From positions 2,170,001 through 2,234,000 of the forward strand of contig JAWKZW010000001.1 of the NCBI GenBank assembly GCA_041395725.1: 64,000 bases of DNA, in the 5' to 3' direction. The notes under the pieces are model-generated. The model had not been told where the DNA came from. It did not search any database and was given only the letters and a program-made list of their open reading frames with translations. A program made the position numbers and the translations under genes. Source of the stretch: Gammaproteobacteria bacterium. Lineage in GTDB: Bacteria; Pseudomonadota; Gammaproteobacteria; Pseudomonadales; Pseudohongiellaceae. This document shows, piece after piece, positions 26,904 to 36,047 of the stretch (within the stretch, counting starts at the first letter, position 1; every line of letters starts with the position of its first letter).

Positions 26904-27637
26904 CTTTACTGAGCGTTAATGTCAACAAAATCGCTCTGCTGCGCAATTCACGCGGCCGGGATTATCCCAGCGTGACAGGTTTTGTCGAAACTTGTCTCGG
27001 TCTGGGCGTGAAGGGCGTTACCGTCCATCCTCGGCCTGATGAGCGGCACGTGCGCCGACAGGACGTCCACGATATAGCCGCTCTGTTGAAGGACAGAGCC
27101 GGAGTGGAATTCAATATTGAGGGCTACCCGTCGGCAGAGTTTCTGGATCTGGTACTGACAGTGCAACCGGCACAATGCACGCTGGTTCCCGACCAGCCGG
27201 GCCAGTTGACTTCGGATCACGGCTGGGACGTGAGTGCCAACCAGAAACTGCTGAAAGAGGTGACGAGCAGGCTGCGGGACGCAGGTATACGGAGCAGTCT
27301 GTTTCTGGATCCGGACGTGGAGGCGGTGCAACGGGTACCTGCTGCGGGGGCAGACCGGATAGAACTGTACACCGAGGAGTATGCTGAAGCTTACGGTACC
27401 GGTGAGCAGTCAAAGGTGTGGGAAAAATACCACGCTGCCGCTGCCAGTGCCTTACAGGCAGGGCTCGGTGTTAACGCCGGACACGACCTGAACCTGGACA
27501 ACCTGGCGGATTTTCTGCAGATTCCCGGTATCCAGGAGGTTTCCATCGGACATGCACTGGTGGTGGAAGCGTTGCATCTTGGTATCGGGACCGTCATTCA
27601 AAAATACCTGGCTATCGTCGCGAATACTAGCCGGTAA
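26900..27637 (+). CDS. pdxJ: pyridoxine 5'-phosphate synthase
   Basis: Last step of DXP-dependent vitamin B6 synthesis, joining 1-deoxyxylulose 5-phosphate and 3-amino-2-oxopropyl phosphate. The 245-residue TIM barrel has LSVNVNKIALLRNSRG, GVTVHPRPDERHVRRQDV, EFNIEGYPS, CTLVPDQPGQLTSDHGWD, LFLDPD and the phosphate site GLGVNAGHDLNLDN. It overlaps ybfF at its start and the convergent PAP2 gene by 11 bp at its end. pdxH, the next B6 enzyme, lies 8 kb away. Confidence 0.96.
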   Translation: MTLLSVNVNKIALLRNSRGRDYPSVTGFVETCLGLGVKGVTVHPRPDERHVRRQDVHDIAALLKDRAGVEFNIEGYPSAEFLDLVLTVQPAQCTLVPDQPGQLTSDHGWDVSANQKLLKEVTSRLRDAGIRSSLFLDPDVEAVQRVPAAGADRIELYTEEYAEAYGTGEQSKVWEKYHAAAASALQAGLGVNAGHDLNLDNLADFLQIPGIQEVSIGHALVVEALHLGIGTVIQKYLAIVANTSR

Positions 27638-28145
27638 GGACTATTCCCATTACCGCGCAACTGCTGCCCAATGCAGCGCCAGCGATCACGTCTCCGGGGT
27701 AGTGGACACCGAGCAGGATGCGGGATAGTCCGATCAGCGTCGCCCAGCAGTAAACGCTTACACCCAGTGCCGGAAAGTAGACGGCAGCGAGAGTGGCCAT
27801 CAGAAATGCCGCTGCACTGTGCCCCGAAGGCATGCTGAACTTGTCCGCAGGAGTGATAAGGGACGTCGGGTTCCCTCTGTGAACGAATGGTCTGTCCCGT
27901 TTGATAAAGGCCTTCAAACCCATGAAACAGGGCAGTTCCATAAGAAATGCCAGCAGGCCTGCCTGCAGAAACTGCAGGCTTTCGCTATCGCCTGCGGCAA
28001 ACAGCAACGCCCCGAAAATCCCGTAGAGATAGCCGTCACCGCTGCGCGAAATCAGACGCACCAGGGGGATCAGGTGGGAGATATGCTGAAGTCGGACCAG
28101 GCGACGGTAAATGGCGTTATCCAGACCGGTAAGTGTGTTGAGCAC
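27627..28145 (-). CDS. PAP2-family membrane phosphatase
   Basis: A 172-residue membrane phosphatase with the three PAP2 motifs: KAFIKRDRP (K-x6-R-P), SMPSGHSAA (P-S-G-H) and SRILLGVHYPGDV (S-R-x5-H-x3-D). Four to five membrane helices. Such proteins dephosphorylate undecaprenyl pyrophosphate or phosphatidic or phosphatidylglycerol phosphate. Convergent overlap with pdxJ. Confidence 0.9.
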   Translation of the reverse strand: MLNTLTGLDNAIYRRLVRLQHISHLIPLVRLISRSGDGYLYGIFGALLFAAGDSESLQFLQAGLLAFLMELPCFMGLKAFIKRDRPFVHRGNPTSLITPADKFSMPSGHSAAAFLMATLAAVYFPALGVSVYCWATLIGLSRILLGVHYPGDVIAGAALGSSCAVMGIVLTG

Positions 28146-28499
28146 GGACCTTCTCCTAAATTCGTTGACTGACGGTAATGTAAGGTTGCTATGTGTCAGC
28201 GCAACGACCGAAATGTGACTGATTGGTGACAGCCGGGTGCCATTATGTTGATGTTATTCATTCGCTTGGGTCATCAAAGCAGCGCCGGGATGCGGGCCGC
28301 AGGCAGGCCCGGCCTGGACATGCGATTGTCGGGAGCGGTTCGCACGATCGGGCCAGATGCACGCTGAGCCTCGACGTTGATGGCTTTACAAGCGGGGATC
28401 GAGTCTGCATAGTGGCAGTGGACCAATGTATAAAGAGGCCGATTCCGCCCTGGCGAGGTCTGCGTTGTTTAGTGTTGTTGTGTGGTTAGGTACAAACTG
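28146..28499. other. gene-free divergent spacer
   Basis: The spacer between the PAP2 gene and the secreted protein gene at 28500. It must hold both promoters. I see no repeat, strong hairpin or credible gene; an 88-codon frame at 28223 has no family features. Confidence 0.4.
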
Positions 28500-29222
28500 A
28501 TGTACAAGCGACTCATACAGACCGCGATTATTTTGCTGCTGCCGACTCTGGCGCTGGCTTCCAGCCCGGAAGCGGACAGGCTTGCGGCCCTGCTTGAGCA
28601 GGCCAGCCTGGATCTGGCCCAGAACGCCAGGAACCTGTCCGGTGCCGGTGGTATCGCGCACAATTCCCAGCAGCTGGCGGCCAAGGCGCGCCAGTTGCAG
28701 GACATGATTCGACGCGGCAGAAGCAGTGCTTATGTGCGGGTGCGCTTTACCGACGTCACCCGTTACTACCAGCGGCTTGAAGAGGCGGTCGCCCGCCTGA
28801 ATGCTCGAAGCGGCGGGCAGCAGGTGCAGAGTGACTTTGCCCGCCTGGCGTTATCCTTTGAGCAGCTGCGGTACCAATTCGTCGGTGACAGCTATTACAC
28901 GGGGTTCCAATCTGCACCGGCAATTCTGGTCATACCACAGATCAGAACCGGCAATCGCTACGTGCGTAACCCCGACCTTGGTCTTTCAGAGCGACCTCGC
29001 CATGGCCAGAGCCACAGTGAGAGGCGGCTGGGTGAGTACCGGCATCAGGCTCCGGTGCTGAACCGCCGGGACGGACGCCTCGACGGGACCGTGCACCGCA
29101 GCCCGGTGCTGGAACGGCGCTACCGTAACGAACACCTCGGGGCAGGCAGGCCCGATCGCGCGGGGAGTGCCGTTGATCGTCGACTCGAAGCCAATCAGGG
29201 CTATTATCGCCTGGGTCAGTGA
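28500..29222 (+). CDS. secreted protein of unknown function
   Basis: A 240-residue protein starting MYKRLIQTAIILLLPTLALAS, a clean signal peptide. The next 110 residues are helical and Ala/Leu/Gln-rich (ADRLAALLEQASLDLAQ, LAAKARQLQDMIRRG, VRFTDVTRYYQRLEEAV), suggesting a coiled bundle. The last 90 residues are Arg-rich and low in hydrophobics (RRLGEYRHQAP, HRSPVLERRYRNEH), probably disordered. I do not recognise a family. It stands alone with no operon partner. Confidence 0.65.
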   Translation: MYKRLIQTAIILLLPTLALASSPEADRLAALLEQASLDLAQNARNLSGAGGIAHNSQQLAAKARQLQDMIRRGRSSAYVRVRFTDVTRYYQRLEEAVARLNARSGGQQVQSDFARLALSFEQLRYQFVGDSYYTGFQSAPAILVIPQIRTGNRYVRNPDLGLSERPRHGQSHSERRLGEYRHQAPVLNRRDGRLDGTVHRSPVLERRYRNEHLGAGRPDRAGSAVDRRLEANQGYYRLGQ

Positions 29223-29336
29223 TCAGAGGCAGAGTGACTGCCCCGCTCTGCTGCCGTGCCGACTCTGAAGCGATTCGCTATGGCGCAGTGCATTGATCTG
29301 GCAGTTTGCCTGCCAGTTTACTTTCTTACTTTCCTC

Positions 29337-29984
29337 TTACTTTTTCAGCATCGGCTGTAAAACCGGCCAGACATTGTCCAGAATCATCTGCTGTGCTTCC
29401 GCCTTCGGGTGAATACCGTCGTCCTGCATCAGTTCCGGCTGTTGGGGGATGCCATCGATGAGGAAGGGTACCAGGTCCAGGTTCAACTCGTCGGCGATCT
29501 GGGAATACTGCGCAAAGAACGGTTCCGTGTAACGGGGCCCGTAATTGGGCGGAATCTGAATGCCTGCCAGCAACACATCGGCACCACTTTCCCGGGACAT
29601 TGTCACCATCCCGACCAGATTGTCCCGGATCGCGCTCAGGGGTAAACCGCGCAGGCCGTCATTGCCCCCCAGCTCCAGAATCACCAGGTCCGGCTGATAG
29701 CTGTCGAGCATGGCAGGCAGCCTGGACAGGCCGCCAGTCGTGGTCTCCCCACTGACAGATCCATTGACCACCTCATAGGTATAGCCGTCGCTTCTCAGGC
29801 GGCTCTTCAGCAGTTCCACCCAGCCTTCCGACTCGTCGATTCCGTAGGCAGCACTGAGGCTGTCGCCATAGACCATCAGCGTGTAGGTGGAGTCAGCAAT
29901 TGCCGCGCGAGAGGCCAACACAAGGCAGGCCAGCATCAGTGCGGCGGCGGACAGGCGAATCTGTTGGGAGAGGGATAGTTTCAT
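29337..29984 (-). CDS. tesA: arylesterase / acyl-CoA thioesterase I / lysophospholipase TesA
   Basis: Periplasmic GDSL-type hydrolase (SGNH family) of 215 residues. The signal peptide ends near AIADS. Block I is LMVYGDSLSAAYG with the nucleophile Ser, block II GSVSGETTTGG, block III ELGGNDGLRG, and block V DDGIHPKAEA with the catalytic Asp-His. It is divergent from the ybbA-ybbP ABC pair, the same neighbourhood as in E. coli. Confidence 0.95.
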   Translation of the reverse strand: MKLSLSQQIRLSAAALMLACLVLASRAAIADSTYTLMVYGDSLSAAYGIDESEGWVELLKSRLRSDGYTYEVVNGSVSGETTTGGLSRLPAMLDSYQPDLVILELGGNDGLRGLPLSAIRDNLVGMVTMSRESGADVLLAGIQIPPNYGPRYTEPFFAQYSQIADELNLDLVPFLIDGIPQQPELMQDDGIHPKAEAQQMILDNVWPVLQPMLKK

Positions 29985-30272
29985 GGTTCTCGGGTGACTG
30001 GTTTCCTGTTGTGAGTAACCCGGGCAGGGGGCCTCGTCGAGTGGTTGGCTTCTTCCGGGGACTCCGCCGCAAGCGAGCAGGAGTCACAGGTATTGCGCAG
30101 AGGTTCAATTCTAACCAGCAAAGCGCCGGTTGCAATCCGTCCAAGCGTTAAAATACGTATTAAGACGACAGGAAAGATCAACGACCGCGTCAAATCGGCG
30201 CGAATCCGCCTATAATGCCTGCATTCACCCGCAAAGGGACAGGCAGCAGACTCGAGGCGCCCGAATAAGAAG

Positions 30273-30962
30273 ATGATTGAAACCAAGGAACTGACTAAAA
30301 CGGTCCCAACCAGTGAAGGTCCGCTGACCATTCTTGATGGGGTATCGCTGAATATCAAAGCCGGCCAGGCGGTTGCCATTGTTGGGGCCTCCGGCTCCGG
30401 CAAATCGACTCTGCTTGGCCTGATGGCAGGCCTGGACAGCCCCAGTTCCGGCGATGTGCTGCTGGACGGGAACAGCCTGGCCAGCCTTGATGAAGAGGAG
30501 CGGGCGATGCTGAGAGGCCAGCTGGTCGGGTTCGTCTTTCAGTCTTTTCAATTGCTGCCCAGTCTCACGGCGCTGGAAAATGTCATGCTTCCCATCGAGT
30601 TGAAAGGCGATCGGGATGCGCGGATCAAGGCCCAGAATCTGTTGAGCCGGGTAGGCCTGGAGGCACGCTTGCATCACTATCCCAATCAGCTGTCCGGCGG
30701 AGAGCAGCAGCGGGTTGCCATCGCCAGGGCATTTGCTTCCGAGGCTCGCATTCTGTTTGCCGACGAGCCGACCGGTAACCTCGATACGGCTACCGGCGCG
30801 CGGATTATCGACCTGCTGTTTGACCTCAACAAGGAATTTGCCACCACGCTGGTACTGGTCACCCATGACGACCGGCTGGCCCAGCGGTGCGACCGGCAGA
30901 TCAAGCTCGAGGCGGGCAGCATAGTCGACGGCGCCGCTGTCGAGGAAACAGTGCATGGCTGA
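30273..30962 (+). CDS. ybbA: ABC transporter ATP-binding protein, YbbA type
   Basis: A 229-residue ATPase of the LolD/MacB-like group: Walker A GASGSGKST, Q-loop VGFVFQSFQLLPSLTALENV, signature LSGGEQQRVAIARAF, Walker B ILFADEPTGNLD and switch His VTHDD. It overlaps the following FtsX-type permease by 8 bp, and the pair should form one complex. The divergent tesA suggests a shared role at the envelope, possibly lipid-related. Confidence 0.94.
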   Translation: MIETKELTKTVPTSEGPLTILDGVSLNIKAGQAVAIVGASGSGKSTLLGLMAGLDSPSSGDVLLDGNSLASLDEEERAMLRGQLVGFVFQSFQLLPSLTALENVMLPIELKGDRDARIKAQNLLSRVGLEARLHHYPNQLSGGEQQRVAIARAFASEARILFADEPTGNLDTATGARIIDLLFDLNKEFATTLVLVTHDDRLAQRCDRQIKLEAGSIVDGAAVEETVHG

Positions 30963-33573
30963 ATCTGCTGCAGCCACCCAGAGTCGGAGTCTGCTCTCCC
31001 TGTTACGTCTATCCCTTATCATGCTGTGGCGGGACTGGCAGGGCGGTGAGCTGAAACTGTTGTTTCTCGCCCTGGTAATGGCAGTCACCTCGGTCACCGG
31101 CATCGCCCTGTTTACCGATCGTCTGGAGCAGGCGCTGCTGCTGGAGTCGGCGAATATGCTGGCGGCTGACCGGGTGCTCAGTGGGCGCCAGGAGGCTCCC
31201 GGGGAGTGGATTGATGAGGCCCGGGCGCTGGGTCTGCAGACCGCCGAGACAATTTCGTTTACCTCCATGGCGTTTTCCGATTCCGGCAATATGCTGGTGT
31301 CCGCCAAGGCGGTCAGCCCGGGTTACCCGCTGCGTGGCGAAATCATCGTCGCGGACGAGCCGTTTGTGCGCGGTTATCCGGTAGTCGGCGGCCCGCCGCC
31401 GGGGGAAGTCTGGCTGGAGTCCCGGGTGCTGCCGGCGCTGGATGTCCAGGTTGGCGACAGTGTCTATGTGGGCGAGGCGGAACTGCGAGTGGGTCGCGTT
31501 ATCGTCGTTGAGCCGGATCGCCAGCAGGGTGGCATGGTAGACAATGCCGGTCCCCGGCTGATGATGAATATTGCCGATGTACCCGTCACCAACGTGATTC
31601 AGCCGGGCAGTCGGGTGAGTTACCGTTACCTGTTTGCGGGGGAGCAGGTGCAACTGGAAGTCTACAGCGACTGGGTGGGGGACGTGTCCGAAGGCCAGTT
31701 TCGGTTGCGGGATGTGCGGGATGAAAGCGAAGAGGTCAGTGACGCTCTCAACAAGGCGGAGAGTTTCCTGTTGCTGGGCAGTCTGTTCGCCGTGCTGCTG
31801 GCAGGTGTGGCCATCGCCCTGACCGCAAAGCGCTACAGTGAACGCCACTTCGATTATGTCGCAATCCTGAAGACCCTGGGCTGTACCTCCAATCAGATTA
31901 CAATCATTTACGTGGTCATACAGCTGGCGCTGGCTACCATAGCCATCGCCGTGGGCAGTCTGCTGGGCTGGCTGATTCACCGCCTGATTCTGCAGTTGCT
32001 GTCGTCAATTATCCTGGTGGATCTGCCCGCCGCCAGCTTTCAGCCATTCGTCATCGGGGCCCTGACTGCCCTGATCTGTCTGTTGTCCTTCGCCTTGCCG
32101 CCGTTGCTCGCTTTACGTCACACCTCGCCGCTGCGGGTATTGCGCAAGGACCTGGATCAGAATCGCATCGGTGCCAATGTGCCGTACCTGTTTGGCATTA
32201 CAGGCTCGGTATTTCTCATCTTCTGGTACAGCCAGGATCTGATGCTGACATCGATTCTGGTGGCGGCGGTGGCGGGTATTGTGCTGTTTCTGTCGGGGGT
32301 ATCCTATCTGCTGCTTCAGTCCAGCGGCTCAGTGGGAATGAAAGCCGGAAGTGCCTGGAAACTGGCCATGTCCGCGACCCGTCGCCGTCGCAAGCAGAAC
32401 GTCCTGCAGGTGCTGGTGTTCTCCATCACCATCATGTCCCTGCTGGTGCTGACCCTGCTGCGTACCGAACTGATCGACGACTGGCAGGCACAACTGCCCG
32501 AGAACACGCCCAATCACTTCATGATGAACGTGACCCAGCCGCAGATAGCCGATATCCAGGCGTTCTTCCGGGAAAACGGTATTCAGGAGAACGATTTCTT
32601 TCCGATCATGGCGGCGCGCCCCATCACCATCAATGGCGAGCCCCCGCGGCCGAGGCGGGATGAGGGCGACGACCGTGGCAGCGTCACCGAGCGCGCCGGC
32701 CAGCAGGCACCGTCCACTAACGCAGAAGGCTCGGCAGCCGAAGGCCAGGACGGCGAACAGGGCCGGGGAGGGCGGGTCGGTACCCGCCAGATTACCTGGA
32801 CGGACCAGCTGCCCCCGGATAACCAGATTGTCGCCGGCGAGTGGTGGGGCGGCGAGCCGGCGCCGGGGCTGGTGTCGGTGGATGAGGAATATGCCGACTG
32901 GCTGGGTGTGGGTATCGGCGATCAGATCACCTTCGAGGCCAATCGTCAGCGCTTTGACGTGGAAGTGACCAGCCTGCGCAGTGTGCGCTGGGACAATATG
33001 CAGCCCAATTTTTATTTCATTTTCTCGCCGGGTACCCTCGACCACCTGGGCGCGACCTATCTTTCCACGGCACTGATGGAGCAGGACCAGAAGCTGCTGC
33101 TCAACGAACTGATTCGTCGTTTCCCGACTATCGTGGTAATCGAAATCGATGCGCTCATCGAACAGATCCAGAACATCATCGCCCAGGTTACCTCGGCCAT
33201 TGAGCTTATTTCGCTGCTGGTGCTGGCCTGCGGGGCCCTGGTGCTGCTGTCCTGTGTCAATGCGACGCTTGACGAGCGATTCCGGGAGAACGCGATCCTG
33301 CGAACCCTGGGGGCCGGGCGCCGCCTGATTCTCAGCAGCCTGGCAATCGAGTTCGCCACCATAGGCCTGGTAGCCGGCGTTATCGCCACTGTCGGTGCCG
33401 AGGGCAGCCTGTTCTATCTGCAGGAATTCATTTTTGAACAGGAATTCTCCCTGCATTACTGGGTCTGGATTGCCGGTCCGTTGATCGGTATGGTGCTGAT
33501 CGGAATCCTGGGACTCAATTCGACCCGCCGGGTGGTGAGTGTGAGCCCTTTGAACGTCCTGCGCCGGGTCTGA
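30955..33573 (+). CDS. ybbP: FtsX-like ABC permease, YbbP type
   Basis: An 872-residue permease with about ten membrane helices in the duplicated FtsX/MacB-type layout. There is an N-terminal helix (LKLLFLALVMAVTSVTGIALF), a large periplasmic part, a membrane block around residues 270-420 (LLLGSLFAVLLAGVAIALTA, YVAILKTLGCTSNQI), a second half from about 480, and a C-terminal block (LRTLGAGRRLILSSLAIEFA, ISLLVLACGALVLLSC). An insert around residues 560-620 is acidic, Gly/Arg/Gln-rich and looks disordered, and is not expected from the family. It partners YbbA. Confidence 0.92.
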   Translation: MAESAAATQSRSLLSLLRLSLIMLWRDWQGGELKLLFLALVMAVTSVTGIALFTDRLEQALLLESANMLAADRVLSGRQEAPGEWIDEARALGLQTAETISFTSMAFSDSGNMLVSAKAVSPGYPLRGEIIVADEPFVRGYPVVGGPPPGEVWLESRVLPALDVQVGDSVYVGEAELRVGRVIVVEPDRQQGGMVDNAGPRLMMNIADVPVTNVIQPGSRVSYRYLFAGEQVQLEVYSDWVGDVSEGQFRLRDVRDESEEVSDALNKAESFLLLGSLFAVLLAGVAIALTAKRYSERHFDYVAILKTLGCTSNQITIIYVVIQLALATIAIAVGSLLGWLIHRLILQLLSSIILVDLPAASFQPFVIGALTALICLLSFALPPLLALRHTSPLRVLRKDLDQNRIGANVPYLFGITGSVFLIFWYSQDLMLTSILVAAVAGIVLFLSGVSYLLLQSSGSVGMKAGSAWKLAMSATRRRRKQNVLQVLVFSITIMSLLVLTLLRTELIDDWQAQLPENTPNHFMMNVTQPQIADIQAFFRENGIQENDFFPIMAARPITINGEPPRPRRDEGDDRGSVTERAGQQAPSTNAEGSAAEGQDGEQGRGGRVGTRQITWTDQLPPDNQIVAGEWWGGEPAPGLVSVDEEYADWLGVGIGDQITFEANRQRFDVEVTSLRSVRWDNMQPNFYFIFSPGTLDHLGATYLSTALMEQDQKLLLNELIRRFPTIVVIEIDALIEQIQNIIAQVTSAIELISLLVLACGALVLLSCVNATLDERFRENAILRTLGAGRRLILSSLAIEFATIGLVAGVIATVGAEGSLFYLQEFIFEQEFSLHYWVWIAGPLIGMVLIGILGLNSTRRVVSVSPLNVLRRV

Positions 33574-33596
33574 CAGGCACCTTCGCGGGAGAGGGC

Positions 33597-34460
33597 TCAG
33601 CTGAACCGCTGCAGTACCTCTCTGACCTGTCCAAGGTAGCCGGTCCCGAACAGCAGCAGGTGGTTCAGCAGGTGGTAAAGGTTATAGAGCGGGGCACGCT
33701 CGCGCCAGGCTGAATCAACTTCACCGTTAGCCTCGTAGGCCTGATAAAACTCCCCGGGGAAGCCACCAAACAGAATGGTCATGGCCAGCTCGGCCTCCGC
33801 CCAGCCCCGGTAGCAGGCCGGGTCGATCAGGGCCGGGTTGCCCGCGCCATCGCAATGCACGTTGCCTGGCCACAGGTCGCCGTGAATCAGTACGGCCGGC
33901 TGTGCCGGAATCCACCTGGCGAGGTTATCGGACAGGTAAGCGATGCGGTCCTGGTCCTGCAGGTCCAGCAGGCCAGCCTGGCTGGCCCGGCCGGCCAGTG
34001 GGCTCAGGCGGTAGTGGGCAAAAAAGTCCGCGCCGTCAGCAGTGGGCGCATTGCACTGGGGGGTAAGCCCGCAGTAATTGTCGCTTTCGAAGCCGAACAG
34101 CGGGTACTGGCGGCGATGCAGCTGCGCCAGCCCCTCGCCGAGTTCCTGCCAGAAGCCCTGAGCCGGCCTTGCTGAGCCCAGATCTTCCAGCAGCAGAAAC
34201 TCCCGATCGGCGTGAATGACCCGTGGCACGCGCAGGCCTGTCGCCTGGCGCAGGCACTCCAATCCGTGTGCTTCGGCACCGAAGAAACCTTCCGGGGGAT
34301 TGTTCTGCAGCTTGACGAACAGGCGTTCGCCATCGGAGAGGCTGAGAGAGCCGGCCCTGTTGATACAGCCACCACTGGCGGCGTCAAAGCGCGTAATTTC
34401 GACGGAATGATTATCCCGAAGCCACAACTCTACTGGTAGGAGGTTCCCTGTGCTGCCCAT
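33597..34460 (-). CDS. fructosamine kinase family protein
   Basis: A 287-residue protein of the fructosamine/ketosamine-3-kinase family (YniA-like), which phosphorylates glycated amines so that they fall off proteins. Motifs: GGCINRAGSL, RLFVKLQNNP (ATP Lys), FLLLEDL, the catalytic loop VLIHGDLWPGNV, and the metal Asp in LIDPACYRGWAEAELAMT. It is convergent with ybbP and divergent from the MORN gene. Confidence 0.92.
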   Translation of the reverse strand: MGSTGNLLPVELWLRDNHSVEITRFDAASGGCINRAGSLSLSDGERLFVKLQNNPPEGFFGAEAHGLECLRQATGLRVPRVIHADREFLLLEDLGSARPAQGFWQELGEGLAQLHRRQYPLFGFESDNYCGLTPQCNAPTADGADFFAHYRLSPLAGRASQAGLLDLQDQDRIAYLSDNLARWIPAQPAVLIHGDLWPGNVHCDGAGNPALIDPACYRGWAEAELAMTILFGGFPGEFYQAYEANGEVDSAWRERAPLYNLYHLLNHLLLFGTGYLGQVREVLQRFS

Positions 34461-34617
34461 GATCGTTATATAATCACAGCCCGATTACAGGAACAATCGG
34501 CCTGCCGCTGCGGTGATCGCGCGCGAACCAGCCTGATCGTGGTGGCGGTCGAACCGTCCAACGGACGGCGTGACTGGCAGTCAATTCATTTTGCGTACCA
34601 AAAATCTGGTTATAGCT

Positions 34618-35244
34618 ATGATAAAAGTCCCCACTCAAAAACTGTTTATTCTCCTGGCGCTGGGCTTCTGGATGCTGCTGACAAGTGGCAGTCTGCTGGC
34701 CCAGCCTTTGCCACAGGTGCTGGGGAAAGAGTGTGTATACGGCGACTGTGAGAACGGTCGCGGTACCCAGGAAATAAGCACTCCGACTGGCAAGGCGATC
34801 TATCGTGGCAGTTTCAGGGATGGGCTGTTTGACGGTTACGGTGAGCTTGAAGAGCCACTCAGTTTTACCGAAAAGGCGGTTTATCTCGGTAACTGGTCTG
34901 CAGGTAAGCGCAATGGGCGGGGTAAATACTATGATGGCAAGGGCGACCTGTACATCGGCGACTGGCTGAATGACAAGCGTCATGGTCGCGGCTCCTACTT
35001 TGTCAACATTGGTCGCTGGCGGGAGAATGAACACACCGAGTTCTGGCTGTCGCAAAACACCGAAAATTACACAGGTGAGTTTCAGAACGACCTTTATCAT
35101 GGGCAGGGTGTTTACCGCTGGAAAAACGGTAATCGTTACGAAGGGGGCTTTTTTGCCAATGATCGCCACGGCTTCGGCACCTTCTTTTATGCAACCGGTA
35201 CCCGGCGCGAGCAGCTTTGGGACTACGGCGATTTTGTTCGCTAG
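34618..35244 (+). CDS. secreted MORN-repeat protein
   Basis: A 208-residue protein with an N-terminal hydrophobic signal (LFILLALGFWMLL, ending near LLAQ) and at least five MORN-type repeats, for example YRGSFRDGLFDGYGEL, YLGNWSAGKRNGRGKYY, YIGDWLNDKRHGRGSY, YTGEFQNDLYHGQGVY and YEGGFFANDRHGFGTF. MORN repeats usually bind lipids or proteins. The partner is unknown. pdxH follows after 14 bp on the same strand. Confidence 0.87.
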   Translation: MIKVPTQKLFILLALGFWMLLTSGSLLAQPLPQVLGKECVYGDCENGRGTQEISTPTGKAIYRGSFRDGLFDGYGELEEPLSFTEKAVYLGNWSAGKRNGRGKYYDGKGDLYIGDWLNDKRHGRGSYFVNIGRWRENEHTEFWLSQNTENYTGEFQNDLYHGQGVYRWKNGNRYEGGFFANDRHGFGTFFYATGTRREQLWDYGDFVR

Positions 35245-35258
35245 GGTTGGAAATCAAT

Positions 35259-35897
35259 ATGGATCTTGAATCGGTTCGTCGTGAGTATTTGAAGGGCGGT
35301 CTGCAACGTGAAGACCTGCATGAAAATCCTGTCGAGCAGTTTAATAAGTGGATGGCTCAGGCCTTGAGGATGGAGCTCAAGGACCCGACAGCCATGACCC
35401 TGGCGACGGTTTCCGGCCCAGGTCAGCCAAGTCAACGGATAGTGCTGCTGAAGCGGATGGAAGAAAACGCCTTTGTGTTTTTTACCAACTACCAATCAAG
35501 AAAGGCTCGTGAGATTGCTGAGAACAACAGGGTAAGTCTGCATTTTCCCTGGCATGATATAGAACGACAGGTCAAAGTAAGCGGCGTGGCGGAAAAAATA
35601 TCGGCCACAGAGTCGTTCCGTTATTTCGTCAGTCGACCAAGAGAAAGCCAGATAGCCGCCTGGGCCTCCTCGCAGAGTGAGGCTATTTCGTCGCGAACTC
35701 TGCTGCTTAATCAGTTCGAAGCTCTGAAGCAGAAATTCACTCACGGCGAGATACCGTTACCGGATTTCTGGGGCGGATTCCGTGTGATTCCCCATGAGAT
35801 CGAGTTCTGGCAGGGCGGTAAGCATCGACTCCACGATCGCTTTCACTACAGGCTGCAGAAGGGTGGCAGCTGGGAAATAAGGCGTCTTTCTCCCTGA
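35259..35897 (+). CDS. pdxH: pyridoxamine 5'-phosphate oxidase
   Basis: FMN enzyme that oxidises pyridoxine or pyridoxamine 5'-phosphate to pyridoxal 5'-phosphate. The 212-residue protein shows YLKGGLQREDLHENPVEQF, AMTLATVSGPGQPSQRIVLLK (FMN), FFTNYQSRKAREIAEN, RQVKVSGVAEK, SRPRESQIAAWASSQSE and the C-terminal RLHDRFHYR with the substrate Arg. ATG 35259 matches the family start. It probably shares a transcript with the MORN gene. Confidence 0.95.
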   Translation: MDLESVRREYLKGGLQREDLHENPVEQFNKWMAQALRMELKDPTAMTLATVSGPGQPSQRIVLLKRMEENAFVFFTNYQSRKAREIAENNRVSLHFPWHDIERQVKVSGVAEKISATESFRYFVSRPRESQIAAWASSQSEAISSRTLLLNQFEALKQKFTHGEIPLPDFWGGFRVIPHEIEFWQGGKHRLHDRFHYRLQKGGSWEIRRLSP

Positions 35898-36047
35898 CCA
35901 CTTTCCTCCTGCTCCCTGTCTCACTGCCCCCTTGATCCTGCCACCCAGCCCCTTATTGACCGGACAGCTGTCTCCTCTCCGGGGCAGCTATCTGTGGGCT
36001 GAGCGGTTCTCTGACGCTCCGGCGCCTATACGTTTTTCAACAGCCTG

